Positions 33,533-44,237 of a stretch of DNA of 64,000 bases are shown piece by piece. Position numbers and translations under genes: made by a program. The notes beneath the pieces are model-generated. The model was given only the letters and a program-made list of their open reading frames with translations. It was not told the DNA's origin and did no database searches. Origin of the DNA: Anthoceros angustus (lineage: Eukaryota > Streptophyta > Anthocerotopsida > Anthocerotales > Anthocerotaceae); NCBI GenBank assembly GCA_010909165.1, contig MU008173.1, forward strand, positions 620,001 through 684,000. The letters are read 5' to 3'. The stretch's first letter is position 1. Each line of letters starts with the position of its first letter.

Positions 33533-34487
33533 TTTGAATGAAGGTGAGATTGGTAGCATTTATCTGTGGCACCCCTGCCCGCCTCCTTTTGTGTGTCGTG
33601 TCCTCACAGACGGCAAGCACACTATTCTAGCTTGAGCTTGATTGACCGGAAGGCCGAAGGTAGGCAGGAGCCACCGATGATGTTGGTAACCAGCCGGCGG
33701 TATTAGACTGCAAGGGACAGATTTTTATTACCACCAGGGCTAGTAGAGAGCTTGCACGAGGTGAGGGGATTTTGTTATGTCAGACCCCACGCTCGTGCTT
33801 TAGTGCTTCACAGCCTCACTGGCATGGCTGTTCCTAACCCATGGGTTGTTGTACATGTTGCTCCGATTATAGCTACAATGCTAGAAACACGTTATATGAA
33901 TGTCTCAAATCGCAACGGGGAAGCAGCAACCCTGCAAAGAACTGTCATGATCTCGAGTTACATATATACTGATAGTTAAAGTCAGACACGAATGAAACCA
34001 CATTAGTCGGGTCGGGGCTGGCTCCTTGCAATAGGAGGAGAGGACGTGAAAAACTAGCTTGGTCAGAACCTTAAAAATTGCCTGGCGTACACGCCCTTGC
34101 CGTCATGCTTCAGTTCGACTTCACGGACTGGCAGAGCGAAATGTTTCCAGACAACAAAAAGTTCGACCTTCCATAAAACAGGAATGATAACAGAGTTCTT
34201 GACATAGCCGGGGCATTTCACTAAAACGCAAGGCATGGATAAAATGGAACCCATGGATGGAGGTAGTAAAGAAGACATCGCCTGTATCCAAGAAAATAGA
34301 TCATCCGTCCATAAAACTGCCACAGAAACAATGATCCAAGAACTCATATTCAAACGACATGATACAGAACAAAATTTTGACGGGATCCTCTTGACCCGGT
34401 CTGAGCTAAGGCTGCCACATTGCTGCCAACAATTGTCCTCAAACTGTCGCCCCATCAGTTCCCTGCCCTGAAAGAGTGTAGCCTGGC
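33533..34487. other. Intergenic, converging 3' ends
   Basis: 3' flanks of the LEA_2 (+) and eIF3f (-) genes. No supported gene. The open frame at 34063-34455 on the minus strand lies in the eIF3f 3' region and has no recognisable motif. Confidence 0.5.
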
Positions 34488-35345
34488 CTAAATTGTCTGA
34501 GCAGCAGTGTTGAGTGTCTCCGCAAGAGTTAGTTGTGTTCTCGTCAAATTCGCCAAGTAAAGTACAAGTAGCAAGTCCTGGATGCTCTCGTTGAACAATT
34601 TGTCAAAAGCATCTGATCCAATCCTTGGAACCGAGGCAAGAGTGTCAGCCAGATACCTCCCGATGGTGTTGTCCGCAGGTACTCTTCCATCCACAACACT
34701 ATCAACGTATGCCAGTACAGTGTCAATCATGCCTTTCAGCCTCTCCATTGAAGCTCCCAGCCCTTCCAGATCATTCGGCAGCTTGTCAACCATTGTCTTC
34801 TTCAACACGTCAAAACCAACCCGTTCCGCTTCCAGCATCCTTAGGTCAAGCTGGATCTCATGAAACTGTGCGGCTAGTGGCCGATCTCCAAGAGTCAGGG
34901 ATGTGGAGACATAAGCCTTGATGTTTGCCTTCTCATCAGAGAAGGTCGTGTCCACTGTCAAATGGACGGGGTTGGGAGGCGCCTCCCTGGCGTAGAAGTC
35001 ATGGATGAGGGCATCGCTGCTAGACACACCATATCCAGTGGAATACCAGCCGACGATGACCTCCTTCATATTCACTCTTTGATGTAGATCGAACATGGTG
35101 CGATGGTAATCGATGTCCACAGCCACCTGATCAAGGGATTCGTTGTGCGGCACCGCGTAGGAGTTGCGAATCTCCACCACTCCATCTCCAGACACACTGC
35201 CCAGCAGAGTGCCAATAACCCTCTCCTGCTGATCATTGCGCCTGATGTAAGAGTCGCATATGTTGAAGAGCACTGTAGGATGCAGCTTGGCAACCACACC
35301 TGTCGGCCCAGAGGGCAAGTGCAACACCGCGTTTTGAGACGCCAT
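34488..35345 (-). CDS. eIF3f: Translation initiation factor eIF3 subunit F
   Basis: 285 residues, one exon, ATG 35345 (MASQNAVLHLPSGPTG). The MPN domain is at about residues 17-150: KLHPTVLFNICDSYIRR, ERVIGTLLGS, EIRNSYAVPHNES and VIVGWYSTG. It lacks the full JAMM metal-binding set, as in other eIF3f proteins, so it is structural. The second half has the helical VGFDVLKKTMVDKLPNDLEGLG and IGRYLADTLASVPRI, then FNESIQDLLLVLYLANLTRTQL. eIF3f is part of the eIF3 octamer core that binds the 40S ribosome. Its 5' end faces eIF3g, another subunit of the same complex, 218 bp away. Confidence 0.95.
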   Translation of the reverse strand: MASQNAVLHLPSGPTGVVAKLHPTVLFNICDSYIRRNDQQERVIGTLLGSVSGDGVVEIRNSYAVPHNESLDQVAVDIDYHRTMFDLHQRVNMKEVIVGWYSTGYGVSSSDALIHDFYAREAPPNPVHLTVDTTFSDEKANIKAYVSTSLTLGDRPLAAQFHEIQLDLRMLEAERVGFDVLKKTMVDKLPNDLEGLGASMERLKGMIDTVLAYVDSVVDGRVPADNTIGRYLADTLASVPRIGSDAFDKLFNESIQDLLLVLYLANLTRTQLTLAETLNTAAQTI

Positions 35346-35563
35346 GGCTCCCTCCCGCAAGAAGCTCTGCGCAAATTGGACGATCTGAGGAAACCCTAAG
35401 TGATGATATTTATATGTAACAGGTCTGGAAATCCCTAAGACAATGTGGAAGTGCCTAGTGTGCGTTGCGACGGCAGGTCCAAGCCCACCCTAACGAGCTC
35501 TGCTTGCTATTGTGCTGCCCTACGCTGAAAGCTGGATCATCGATTCTCTGCGGTTTGCGAAAC
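35346..35563. promoter_or_regulatory. Bidirectional promoter of eIF3f and eIF3g
   Basis: 218 bp between divergent ATGs, including both 5' UTRs. It contains AAACCCTAA (telo-box, 35391-35399), AGCCCA (site II, complement TGGGCT, 35482-35487) directly joined to a second ACCCTAA (35487-35493), and an AT-rich TTTATATG. In plants, telo-boxes with site II motifs are typical of promoters of translation-machinery genes. Shared control is inferred. Confidence 0.7.
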
Positions 35564-36524
35564 ATGGGGAATCGGAGGGATTTCAAGTGGGGAGATGCTG
35601 CGGACGAGGACGATGGAATCGACGGAGTGCTGCCTCCGATGCAGGTGATCGGGCCTGACGAGAAGGGTATCAAGGTGATCACGGAGTGGCGGAAGAATGA
35701 TGACGGCATGCGCGTTAAGGTCACCAAAACGGTGCGAGTGAAGAAGCAAGTGAAGAAGCTGACTCCGGCGGTGATAAGGCGGCGCCAGCTGAAGAAGTTT
35801 GGGGATGCTGTGGGACAGAACGCGTCAGACAACCTCACGGTGGTGTCCACGGAGGAGATCTTTCTGGAGCGGACAAGGCCGGCCGGGTCTTCGAAGCCGG
35901 AAGAGAAGTCCGGCGATCTTGCCACTTTAGGGAACGCGTCTCTTATTGTTTGCAGGACTTGCGGGAAGAAGGGCGACCACTGGACCTCCAAGTGTCCCTT
36001 CAAGGAGTTTGCAGCTACCAGAGGTCTCAGTTTGGGAGATAAGCCTCCTGGCGATGATGACTTGGGAGCGTTTTCAACACCAAGCCTTGCCAGTGGCGGC
36101 AAGGGCTCTTACGTACCTCCGAGCATGAGGGCCGGCACGAAGAACGAGGGAGAAAGCATGAGGAGGGGTAGGGATGACAACTCCATTAGGGTTACTAATC
36201 TTTCAGAGGACACCAGAGAGCAAGATCTGCAAGAGCTGTTCAGGCCATTTGGACCTATTTCTCGCATCTATGTTGCTTTTGACCGTGACACGGGTCTGAG
36301 CAGAGGGTTTGCCTTCATCAATTTTGTCAACAGGTATGTGTATAAGTTTCTACTTGCCTTTGTGCGTTGGTTGGAATGTGTGTGCTGCCTCATTGTTGAC
36401 TGTGTTTCGCATTGCTGAGTGCAGGGATGATGCTGTCCGAGCAATTAACAAACTTGACGGTTATGGTTATGACAACCTCATTTTGCGAGTGGAGTGGGCG
36501 ACACCGAGGAGTGAGAGATCTTGA
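35564..36524 (+). CDS. eIF3g: Translation initiation factor eIF3 subunit G
   Basis: Two exons: 35564-36333 and 36425-36524 (91-bp GT-AG intron splitting FVN-R-DDAVRA), 289 residues. Start MGNRRDFKWGDAADEDD; the open frame to 35465 lacks family sequence. The N-terminal eIF3g domain includes VIGPDEKGIKVITEWRKND, VKVTKTVRVKKQVKK and RRRQLKKFGDA. A CCHC-type zinc finger reads CRTCGKKGDHWTSKC (about residues 129-143). The C-terminal RRM covers about residues 208-285 with IRVTNLSED (RNP2) and SRGFAFINF (RNP1). eIF3g is a peripheral eIF3 subunit that contacts mRNA and the helicase module. Head-to-head with eIF3f. Confidence 0.95.
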
Positions 36525-38524
36525 CAAGTAGAAGTGTAGGATTCCTATGAAGAAATAGAAACTGTGTGATAGGCTGCCAGGGCCTTGAGTTGCAGTTGCA
36601 TGATTCGGCCCGTCAGTTCAGAATCGGAAATTGCAATTACGTCCGTCCGGAACGTGGAAACACAGCGGATAACGTCCATTCCGAACGCTATGCTGGACCC
36701 TTACTTTGCAATGGGGGTTCTTGTTTTGCTACGGGGTATTTTAGAGCACTGTGAGATCGATGAGTTTTTGCTGCTCCACAGTTTTCCCTCTCTAGTTGGC
36801 GGTGACAGGGCAAGAACGGGGCCGTGGAACAGACACTAGAGCTCAATTCCCAGCCTTGCGTTGACGACGTTTGATTGAGCAGACCTTCCCAGGTTAACCA
36901 TGTGTAACTTGGAAATCATGTACACTTTGGAGAGCCAGGCCAGCGCAAGAAAGAGGAAGGATCCTGGTTCGTCCTGGTAGTGTGGTTGCTTCGTCGTCCC
37001 TTTTTGTGTTGGTTCCTCGTCCCTTTTTGTGTTGGTTCCTCGTCCCTTTTTGTGTTGGTTCCTCGTCCCTTTTTGTGTTGGTTCCTCGTCCCTTTTATGT
37101 GTGTCCATACATGGCTGTTTGTTGATGATGTATCTTTGTGTGTGGTGGAGACTGTCGTCGAACTTTGTGACGCCTACCACGCCTACCTTGAGTAATCCAG
37201 CACCTCTAGCCTCAATTACATGCCCCATCCCCGTTGGCTAATTGCTTGCTACACACCCTGCTAACATAACATAGCCGTTCAACCAGGCCGTAGGTTTACG
37301 GAGGGAGCGCCAGTAAAGGTGCCTCACTTTCACGGCAATTCCTTCTCTAACAGTACATATATATTTATATACAGTTATAAAATATGCTTGTTATCACCCT
37401 CAACTAACCCTCAAACTCTCGCGAAACTCTCTCTAGAGATCTCTTCACACATCAGTGTTGATGGAAAAAGTTAGTACCTAGCACTATGTACCCTGATTGA
37501 AAAGGTTAGTAGAGTGTAAATGAAAACAAAACATACTTATTAAACCTTGATTGAAATAACTAGCAAGAGTGTAAATTGGAAAATATAGTAAGAGTGTGGG
37601 TGGGAAAGATTAACATGAATATAAGTAAGGAAGTATGCTTAGTAGGAGTATAAATGACAAAGTGAAATATACCTATGAAGCCGTGATTGAAAAGGTTTGC
37701 AAGAGTGTAAACCGGGAGTTTATGAGTTTGCGTAAACCTTCAAAATGGTAGGGCTTGGTGTGGATTCTGCGATTGTGTAGCTATGATCAGGACCCTCTTT
37801 ACTTGTATCTATCGTCATTATATTCTTCGCTTGTGATTACGTTAGCTTCTCAAATATATGTGGGTGTAGTGTAATGATTTATCTCACCTAGATAGCTGTA
37901 AAAGCTATGTGAAAAGAAAGTCTCTCTTGTCCAATAGAAGGTGAAAACTAATGGGCAAATTCACTTGAAAAAAGTATTGTTGTCTTGAATAATGGAAGAA
38001 CGTTTAAGGTGATATCTCACCGTCTTCGAGATGTGCACTTCATTATCTAGCCTAAAACGTGAGAAGAAGAGTCTTTTGATTCCGATCCAAGTGAAGCATA
38101 GAGCTAATCATCAGTACCTCTTGAAGCCAGCACTTCATACCCAGGGGATTTTCCAAGCGACCGCACATGAAAGATAGCATATGCGGGCAGGATCAACTGG
38201 GTAGAGCGTTATCGACATCGGACGGCGTCAGGCGAGGAGCAGCGATGAGTGGATCAAACACTGGTCACGTGGCCCTAAAACCTCCCAAATAGCCTCATCC
38301 GCGGCTGTCACTCCTCCGATGAGCTGATCGGACGGCCATCGGCGGTGCGCAACGGGTGGCCCGTCCACTACCCTTCCTCTCTAGCTCCTGCCGCGCCCGC
38401 GATCTCTTTCTCGTACTGCCTTGCCCGCCCGCTCCCCTTCTGCTCTGCTCTCGTGTGCTCTGCCTCGCGCCGCGCCCAGCCGCAGCGCAGTGTGCATTCG
38501 GCAACGCCTGGGAGCTCCGCGGAG
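36525..38524. other. 2-kb intergenic region with repeats
   Basis: Between eIF3g and plastid EF-Tu. It holds a 23-bp minisatellite (36995-37098) and an AT-rich stretch (about 37370-37740) with loosely repeated TGATTGAAAAGGTT...AGAGTGTAAA blocks. A GC-rich promoter zone precedes 38525. No gene supported. Confidence 0.55.
36995..37098. repeat. 23-bp minisatellite, about 4.5 copies
   Basis: Unit CGTCCCTTTTTGTGTTGG plus TTCCT; starts at 36995, 37018, 37041, 37064 and a partial copy at 37087. The first four units are essentially identical. Confidence 0.95.
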
Positions 38525-39001
38525 ATGGCGTGCTGCGCGTCCGTGAGCAGGGCGGCCCTGTGCATGCCCTCGGTGTCCGGCAGCGCCGCCACGCCGTCGT
38601 CGCAGAAGCAGGCCGCCAGCCTAGGGCTCGCCCCGCTCAAGAATGCCGCGGCCCTCAGCTCCGCATCCGCCTTCTCGCACACCGAGGGCCTGCGCGTGGC
38701 CGGGAGGAGAGTGATCGGCGGCCGCAGCTACCACCTGGTGGTGCCGCGGGCCGCCAGGGGGAAGTTTGAGCGGACCAAGCCGCACGTGAACATCGGCACC
38801 ATCGGCCATGTCGACCACGGCAAGACTACGCTCACCGCCGCCCTCACCATGGCTCTGGGAGCGCCTAAGAAGTACGACGAGATCGATGCCGCGCCGGAGG
38901 AGCGGGCTCGCGGCATCACCATCAACACTGCCACGGTGGAGTATGAGACGGAGAGCAGGCACTACGCGCACGTGGACTGCCCCGGGCACGCTGATTACGT
39001 G

Positions 39002-39036
<35 letters not shown>

Positions 39037-39976
39037 AGCCATTCTGGTGGTGTCCGGCGCCGACGGGCCCATGCCGCAGACGAAGGAGCACATTCTGCTG
39101 GCCAAGCAGGTCGGGGTACCTAACATGGTGGTGTTTTTGAACAAGCAGGACCAAGTGGATGATGAGGAGTTGTTGGAGCTGGTGGACATGGAGATGCGGG
39201 AGCTGCTGAACTCGTACGAATTCCCCGGTGATGAGGTGCCTATTGTGAGTGGCTCCGCGCTGCTTGCGTTGGAGGCACTTACCAGTGCCATCACCGCTGG
39301 GAAGACTATTGCCAAGGGCGAGGACAAGTGGGTGGATAAGATCTACGAGCTGATGGAGAAAGTGGACGAGTACATTCCTGTGCCTCAGAGGCAGACGGAC
39401 CTGCCTTTCCTCATGGCTATCGAGGATGTGTTTTCCATTACTGGAAGAGGTACTGTGGCCACCGGCAGGGTGGAGAGGGGGACTATCAAGGTGGGAGAGG
39501 TTGTGGAGATTGTGGGACTCAAGAACACGAGGAGTACGACTGTCACCGGATTGGAGATGTTCCAGAAGATTCTGGAGGAGGCATTGGCCGGTGACAACTG
39601 TGGTATGCTTCTGAGGGGTATTCAAAAGGACGATATCCAGAGGGGTATGGTGCTGGCCAAGCCTGGAACTATTTTGCCTCACAGCAAGTTCGAGGCCTCC
39701 GTGTACATCTTGAAGAAAGAGGAGGGCGGCAGGCACTCACCGTTCTTCTGTGGCTACAAGCCTCAGTTTTACATGAGGACGACTGATGTGACTGGCTCTG
39801 TCATTGAAGTTGAGAATGACAAGGGTGAGGAGACCAAGATGATCATGCCTGGGGACAGAGTGAAGATGACTGTCCAGCTCATTATGCCCGTCGCCGTTGA
39901 GCAGAAGATGAGGTTTGCTATCAGGGAAGGAGGCAAGACAGTTGGTGCCGGAGTCATCTCCAAGGTTTGTGACTAG
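38525..39976 (+). CDS. tufA: Plastid elongation factor Tu, nuclear-encoded
   Basis: 483 residues, intronless, ATG 38525 ([16 protein letters not shown]). The first about 75 residues are Ser/Ala-rich with few acidic residues and end [17 protein letters not shown], a typical chloroplast transit peptide before the mature start. The GTPase domain shows GHVDHGKT (P-loop), [13 protein letters not shown] (switch), DCPGH and NKQD, with [11 protein letters not shown] as the G5 region. Domains II and III follow ([43 protein letters not shown]). The ending VGAGVISKV is standard. It delivers aminoacyl-tRNA to plastid ribosomes. Land plants carry tufA in the nucleus, so location and transit peptide fit. 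The frame is open upstream to 38345, but that part has no Met-initiated conserved sequence. Confidence 0.95.
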
Positions 39977-40447
39977 AAACGTTTGTTAAACCGGTGGGAA
40001 AGATCCATGTCCTGCCTGTTGGTACAATGCAGTTAGGGAGCCATTTTTTTTTTGCAGGCTTAGCAAATCCCCTTCAATGGTTAGGAACATGACTCGAATT
40101 CGATATACGTGTTGAATCCTCAAGCCCTCGTTGTGGCTCCTGTAGATAGTGTTGAACGGGTGTCCCCGATGTATGCCGCCTGTCGGCTTAGGGAGTCTTT
40201 TTCTCTAGTTGCCAATCTGCCGTACCCTGTCTTAGGTCGTCCCCTGGCGAGATATCTGGTCAGTTCGTCGCGTAACCCCTGAGAAGACTAGATATTTCTA
40301 ATCTTCGCAAGTCGCGACTACCGCATACTCGGTCTAGACAAAGTACAGTAGGTGATAAAAAATTTGGTGCCTAATAGAGCACGTAAACTGTAATAGAACA
40401 ATTCCCAAAACGCTTTACATTCCAAGAATGTGAAACGAAATTGCCGC

Positions 40448-42287
40448 CTATGAATATCGGATGGGGCCATCCAGACTTCCATCTGCGAACTGCGACCACA
40501 AGATAGGCCACGAGCTCAGAGAACCGTTGCAGTACGAGAGGTAACTTAGCAAGAGAACGGGACATACCTGTCTGACAATTGGACTGGTTGTATGATCAAA
40601 CTCGGAGGTTTTGCCCTCCCAAACCACACGGCCTTCATGGAGGAAGAGAAGCCTGTTCCAACAGATTCCGGTGAGCAAATAAGAGGGGTTGAGAACGACA
40701 ACTATCAATAAGAACGTGTCCAAGAGCTGCAGACTTGAGGATGCGTGGTACCTGTCCACTGCCCGCCTGATTGTACTGTGTTGATGAGTAACAACCACAT
40801 AAGAGGCTATTTTCCCAGGTTTACCCCTTGCATCGTTGCCCTTTGTATGCATTGATCGTATCAGATCTTCCACGACAGTCGATGCAATTGGGTCAAGCCC
40901 AGCTGTAGGTTCATCATACATCACAACCTGGAACAGTTTTGTGTCACTTCAGTGAATACCCTTAAGGCTATAAGAACGAAGCTACATGTCAGTGTGTTAG
41001 AAATGATGTCAGGGATCTCCAGGCTCCCTGAACTTTATGTTACCTCAGGCTCCTGGCGCTCGCTCTCTTGGTTGTCAGAGATGATTGCTCGAGCCAGAGC
41101 CACCCGTTTCTTCATACCACCTGAGAGCTCTGCGGGATAGCGGTCTTCTACATTCTGCAGGTATAGAAAAGATCAGTTGGAGACATGATGTGACAGCCCG
41201 TACAGTTCTGCTCAATTGGTTATACCACAACAACTATGCTGATAAGTTAGTCCCAAACTACAGAAACTAACTATGGAGACCAACCTTCAATCCCACAGCT
41301 GCTAGACTTTCAGTAACTAGCTCCGCTATCGTTTCATCTGAAAGATTGGAGTGTTCATACCTGTACAAGCATAATCATTTCCATAAAGTTGCACCAACAT
41401 TGGAGGTCAAATCCAAACACAGGGTAGCAGAACTCACAGCATGAAACCGACATTCTCTCGAACAGTCAAGGAGTCGAAAAGTGCAGCACTTTGGAAAACC
41501 TGCGATTTGTTTCAAAGTGATTTGTGAATTGACGGATCTGACAAAATGACTGCAGCTTCACAGCATCGACTGCAAATAATCTAGACATGGACAGAGGCGA
41601 CAGACCAGGCCAATTCGAAGCCCTGAAAGCTCTTCATCACTGATAAGGCCATGTCGTAATTTGCCACAAATGTACACCTCACCCTAGACACATCCAGGAA
41701 AACATTAGCAGATTTCCAAGTTCGCACTGCCAAAGGTAACTCGTGACACAGTGGAGCATGCATCAGTTAATTTGGGGAGCTTGACGACTCTACATCACAA
41801 CTTTCAAAACCTACATGACCTCCTTGAATCGTTGGCCAAATCTCACCTTATCGGGTGCAAGGAGCCCAGCCATTATTCGGAGTACTGTGCTTTTGCCTGT
41901 TCCTGAAGGGCCAATGATGCCAACTGCCTCCCCATTTCGGATCTTTCAAAAGTAAACACAACAGCAATCTGCAAATATGTGAACAGTTGTGGACATAGTG
42001 GGAGGAAAAACAAAAGGACTATGTAAAGTACACCGTTGATTAGTGCTATCTGGCATAGCAAGTAGGGTGAAGCCATAATGCAAGTTTGCTTGTGGAAGCA
42101 CAGACCCACCTTAAAACTTGCTCCCCTAAGAATGTGCTTCTCCCCAAATGATTTGTACACATTTCGGCATTCTATGAGGATATCCTCATCGCCATTGTCG
42201 GGTTCTCTTGATCCGACTGTATCACCTACTTCCATAGCATAAGATTGCTGCAGCGTCATCACATTTGGCAAATTAAAATCGAAGGAC
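40448..42287 (-). CDS. TGD3: TGD3, ATPase of the plastid lipid importer
   Basis: Multi-exon gene read downwards. The N-terminal exon ends ILIECRNVYKSFGEKHILRGASFK at 42110. The Walker A exon 41942-41847 has GPSGTGKSTVLRIMAGLLAPDK. Next come YICGKLRHGLISDEELSG (around 41690-41608), VFQSAALFDSLTVRENVGF (around 41500-41445), and the signature LSGGMKKRVALARA (around 41130-41085). Walker B MYDEPTAGLDPIAST and the switch VTHQHST are in the exon around 40925-40755. FLHEGRVVWEGKTSEF and the ending FADGSLDGPIRYS complete it. The order and wording are those of TGD3, which with TGD1/TGD2 imports ER lipids across the inner plastid envelope. The transit-peptide exon is not resolved: ATG 42259 is in frame, and acceptor TTTTAG just above 42287 suggests an upstream exon in 42300-42590. 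Confidence 0.9.
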
Positions 42288-42593
42288 ACTTTGCAGCTAA
42301 AACAACAACAGTTTCCTCCTTAGATTAGGAGGTCTTCCTGAACACACATGCCATTGGTCTGCAAGAAATGATGCAACATGCTGGAGGTATCTATGGCAAT
42401 CACACTTTGAATCAAGGAGATACAGTTACCAAGCAGCATCCAATACATTGGCATCCATAAGGATTCACGGGATATACTAGGAATGGAAGAGGCCTTTCCA
42501 TTCTGAAAGGAAGGGCTGACACATTTGATCCTAACGACAAAGAGTGTTTGTTTGTTTCCACCAAGGCCTGCAGCTATCATGATAACGAAGCCT

Positions 42594-43716
42594 CTAGAAC
42601 TTGTTTGCCACGAGAATGGCCTGCCTGCAATGCAGCTTCACCACCTCAAGGCTTTCAAGCAACTTGGATCGCTCTTGGGCCGCACTCACTACTTCCAGAC
42701 CCTTTCGCAAAGAGCCTATAGATGTACGGAAATCAGATAGCAACTGCTCATCTACTCCAGTTTGAATGTCTGGATTCTCAAATTCCTCGATGACTCGCTC
42801 AATCACTGCATCACCTGCGGCAGCTATCATCTGGCCACTCCCAAAAGGCCGATCTAAAACCCCTCCATAGACCATAAGAAGATCTGCAACTACGTATCCC
42901 TTGCCCTTTTTCAACGGTACTGTTTTGGTATTAGAGTACATTCCAGCAGCTACCTTTGCTTCCTCCACTGTAGGCCCCGCTTCTTCACTCCTGGGATCAG
43001 ATTCTCTCCGACTATCATCTTCAAGAAATGCGTCCTTTGCAGCCCCATTTGGACTTGATTCAACTTCGGTGACAGATTCCTCAGTAAAACCACGAGAATC
43101 TGTGGTGGATAAATCAGCATTTGTGCTGGAAACTGCTTCTTCAGAGAAAGCAATGGACTCTGTGGCGGAAAGATCAGGGTTTACTTTCAGAGACCTGATG
43201 TACCCGGATATGAGACTGCAAACAGCTGTCATTTCTGAGGGCAGTCGAAGTACTTACCAGTGTTGCCGGAGAATCTTGGTGCCCAATTTTGTGCTCTCCT
43301 CCTCCCCTGAAGACCTAGCGGGAGTTTGTGGCCAGGGCGAAACGAGGACTGCGCTGCATAATTCCCGAAAGTGGAGACATCTGCTAAGAGTCCCTGCACA
43401 TGCAACATTCCCAGAAAATCGAACTCGTTCCAATACTGCGCGAATTCTGAAACTGGTCAAAGCAGCCCACAATGCAGTCGCCTTAAGGAAGCATCAAAAT
43501 CTGTCTGAGTAGGATGTAACGAACCAAACCCACCAACCAACGAGCAGGACGAGGTAAGCGTAGGTAACTTACCAGTCGAGAAGACGGGGAGCTGACCACA
43601 TTCCAGGCAGCACCAGAAATCTGATGGTTCTGCTGAGCTTGCACTGCGGCTGTTCGTGGAGGTGGTGCTCCTGAGTTTGGCAGGAGCGAGAGAGCAGGAG
43701 AGGACATAGCATCCAT
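42594..43716 (-). CDS. Unrecognised protein, probably organelle-targeted
   Basis: Proposed three exons: 43716-43573 (MDAMSSPALSLLPNSG...), 43393-43258 (GLLADVSTFGNYAAQ...) and 43236-42594, joined in phase at GT-AG sites, about 307 residues. The Ser/Ala/Pro-rich start without early acidic residues resembles a transit peptide. A long acidic, low-complexity middle (SATESIAFSEEAVSSTNADL) is followed by a compact C-terminal part that looks folded: GKGYVVADLLMVYGGVLDRPFG, QMIAAAGDAVIERVIEEFE and a helical ending EVVKLHCRQAILVANKF. I do not recognise the family. It lies on the same strand 300 bp upstream of TGD3, so a functional link or even shared transcript is possible but unproven. Confidence 0.6.
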
Positions 43717-44237
43717 TTAAACGCAAGATACCGACCGGTCGGCAATGGAAGCACAATTGAGTCAAGTCTGAGGTTCGGCGCGGCTGATGGCTAATGAAAG
43801 GCGAAGACAGTGGGGACTGGAGTAGGTAGTTGCCGGAGCCAGCGAATCCGGCATCGGATCAACAAAAGGCCCACATTCCCGATAAAATACATAAACTCGT
43901 TCGATCAATTCAAAGTTATTTGAGATCCTCCTTTTTCCTGCATGAGCATACTGTGTCCACATTGGTATCTCAGATTGGTTTAGTTTGTAATCTTATGAAG
44001 GTTGCACAGGGGTTGTAACACTAGTTGAAGGTCTTCGAAAACGTGATGGTTATAACACCACCTATTTGAAGGTCTTCTAACACGTGATTATGTTCGTAGG
44101 TGTCCCTGAGATAATGTGAATATAGGAAACACTATCAAGCTACTTGTATTCCTTTGTCTGAACTCCAAAGAAGTAGCCTGTCCTACACCTATCCTGTGTC
44201 TTACACACTTTGAGCACTGGCTACCTCTTCCGTATTC
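43717..44237. other. Intergenic between the unknown gene and the PPR pseudogene
   Basis: No gene supported. A degenerate direct repeat (TTGAAGGTCTTC...ACGTGAT, about 44022-44097) is visible. Confidence 0.5.

Noticed and set aside
36995-37098. Possible CRISPR-like array
   Set aside because: Contiguous 23-bp units without spacers; a minisatellite.
38621-39736. 371-residue minus-strand open frame
   Set aside because: Exact antisense shadow of the EF-Tu coding sequence; His/Leu-rich composition is the reverse complement effect.
38525-39976. Bacterial contamination or recent transfer as source of EF-Tu
   Set aside because: It has a plastid transit peptide, a plant-type insertion after NKQD, eukaryotic flanks and the same clean base composition as neighbouring genes.
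38525-39976. Mitochondrial EF-Tu
   Set aside because: The longer segment [21 protein letters not shown] and [10 protein letters not shown] match plastid/cyanobacterial EF-Tu rather than mitochondrial forms.
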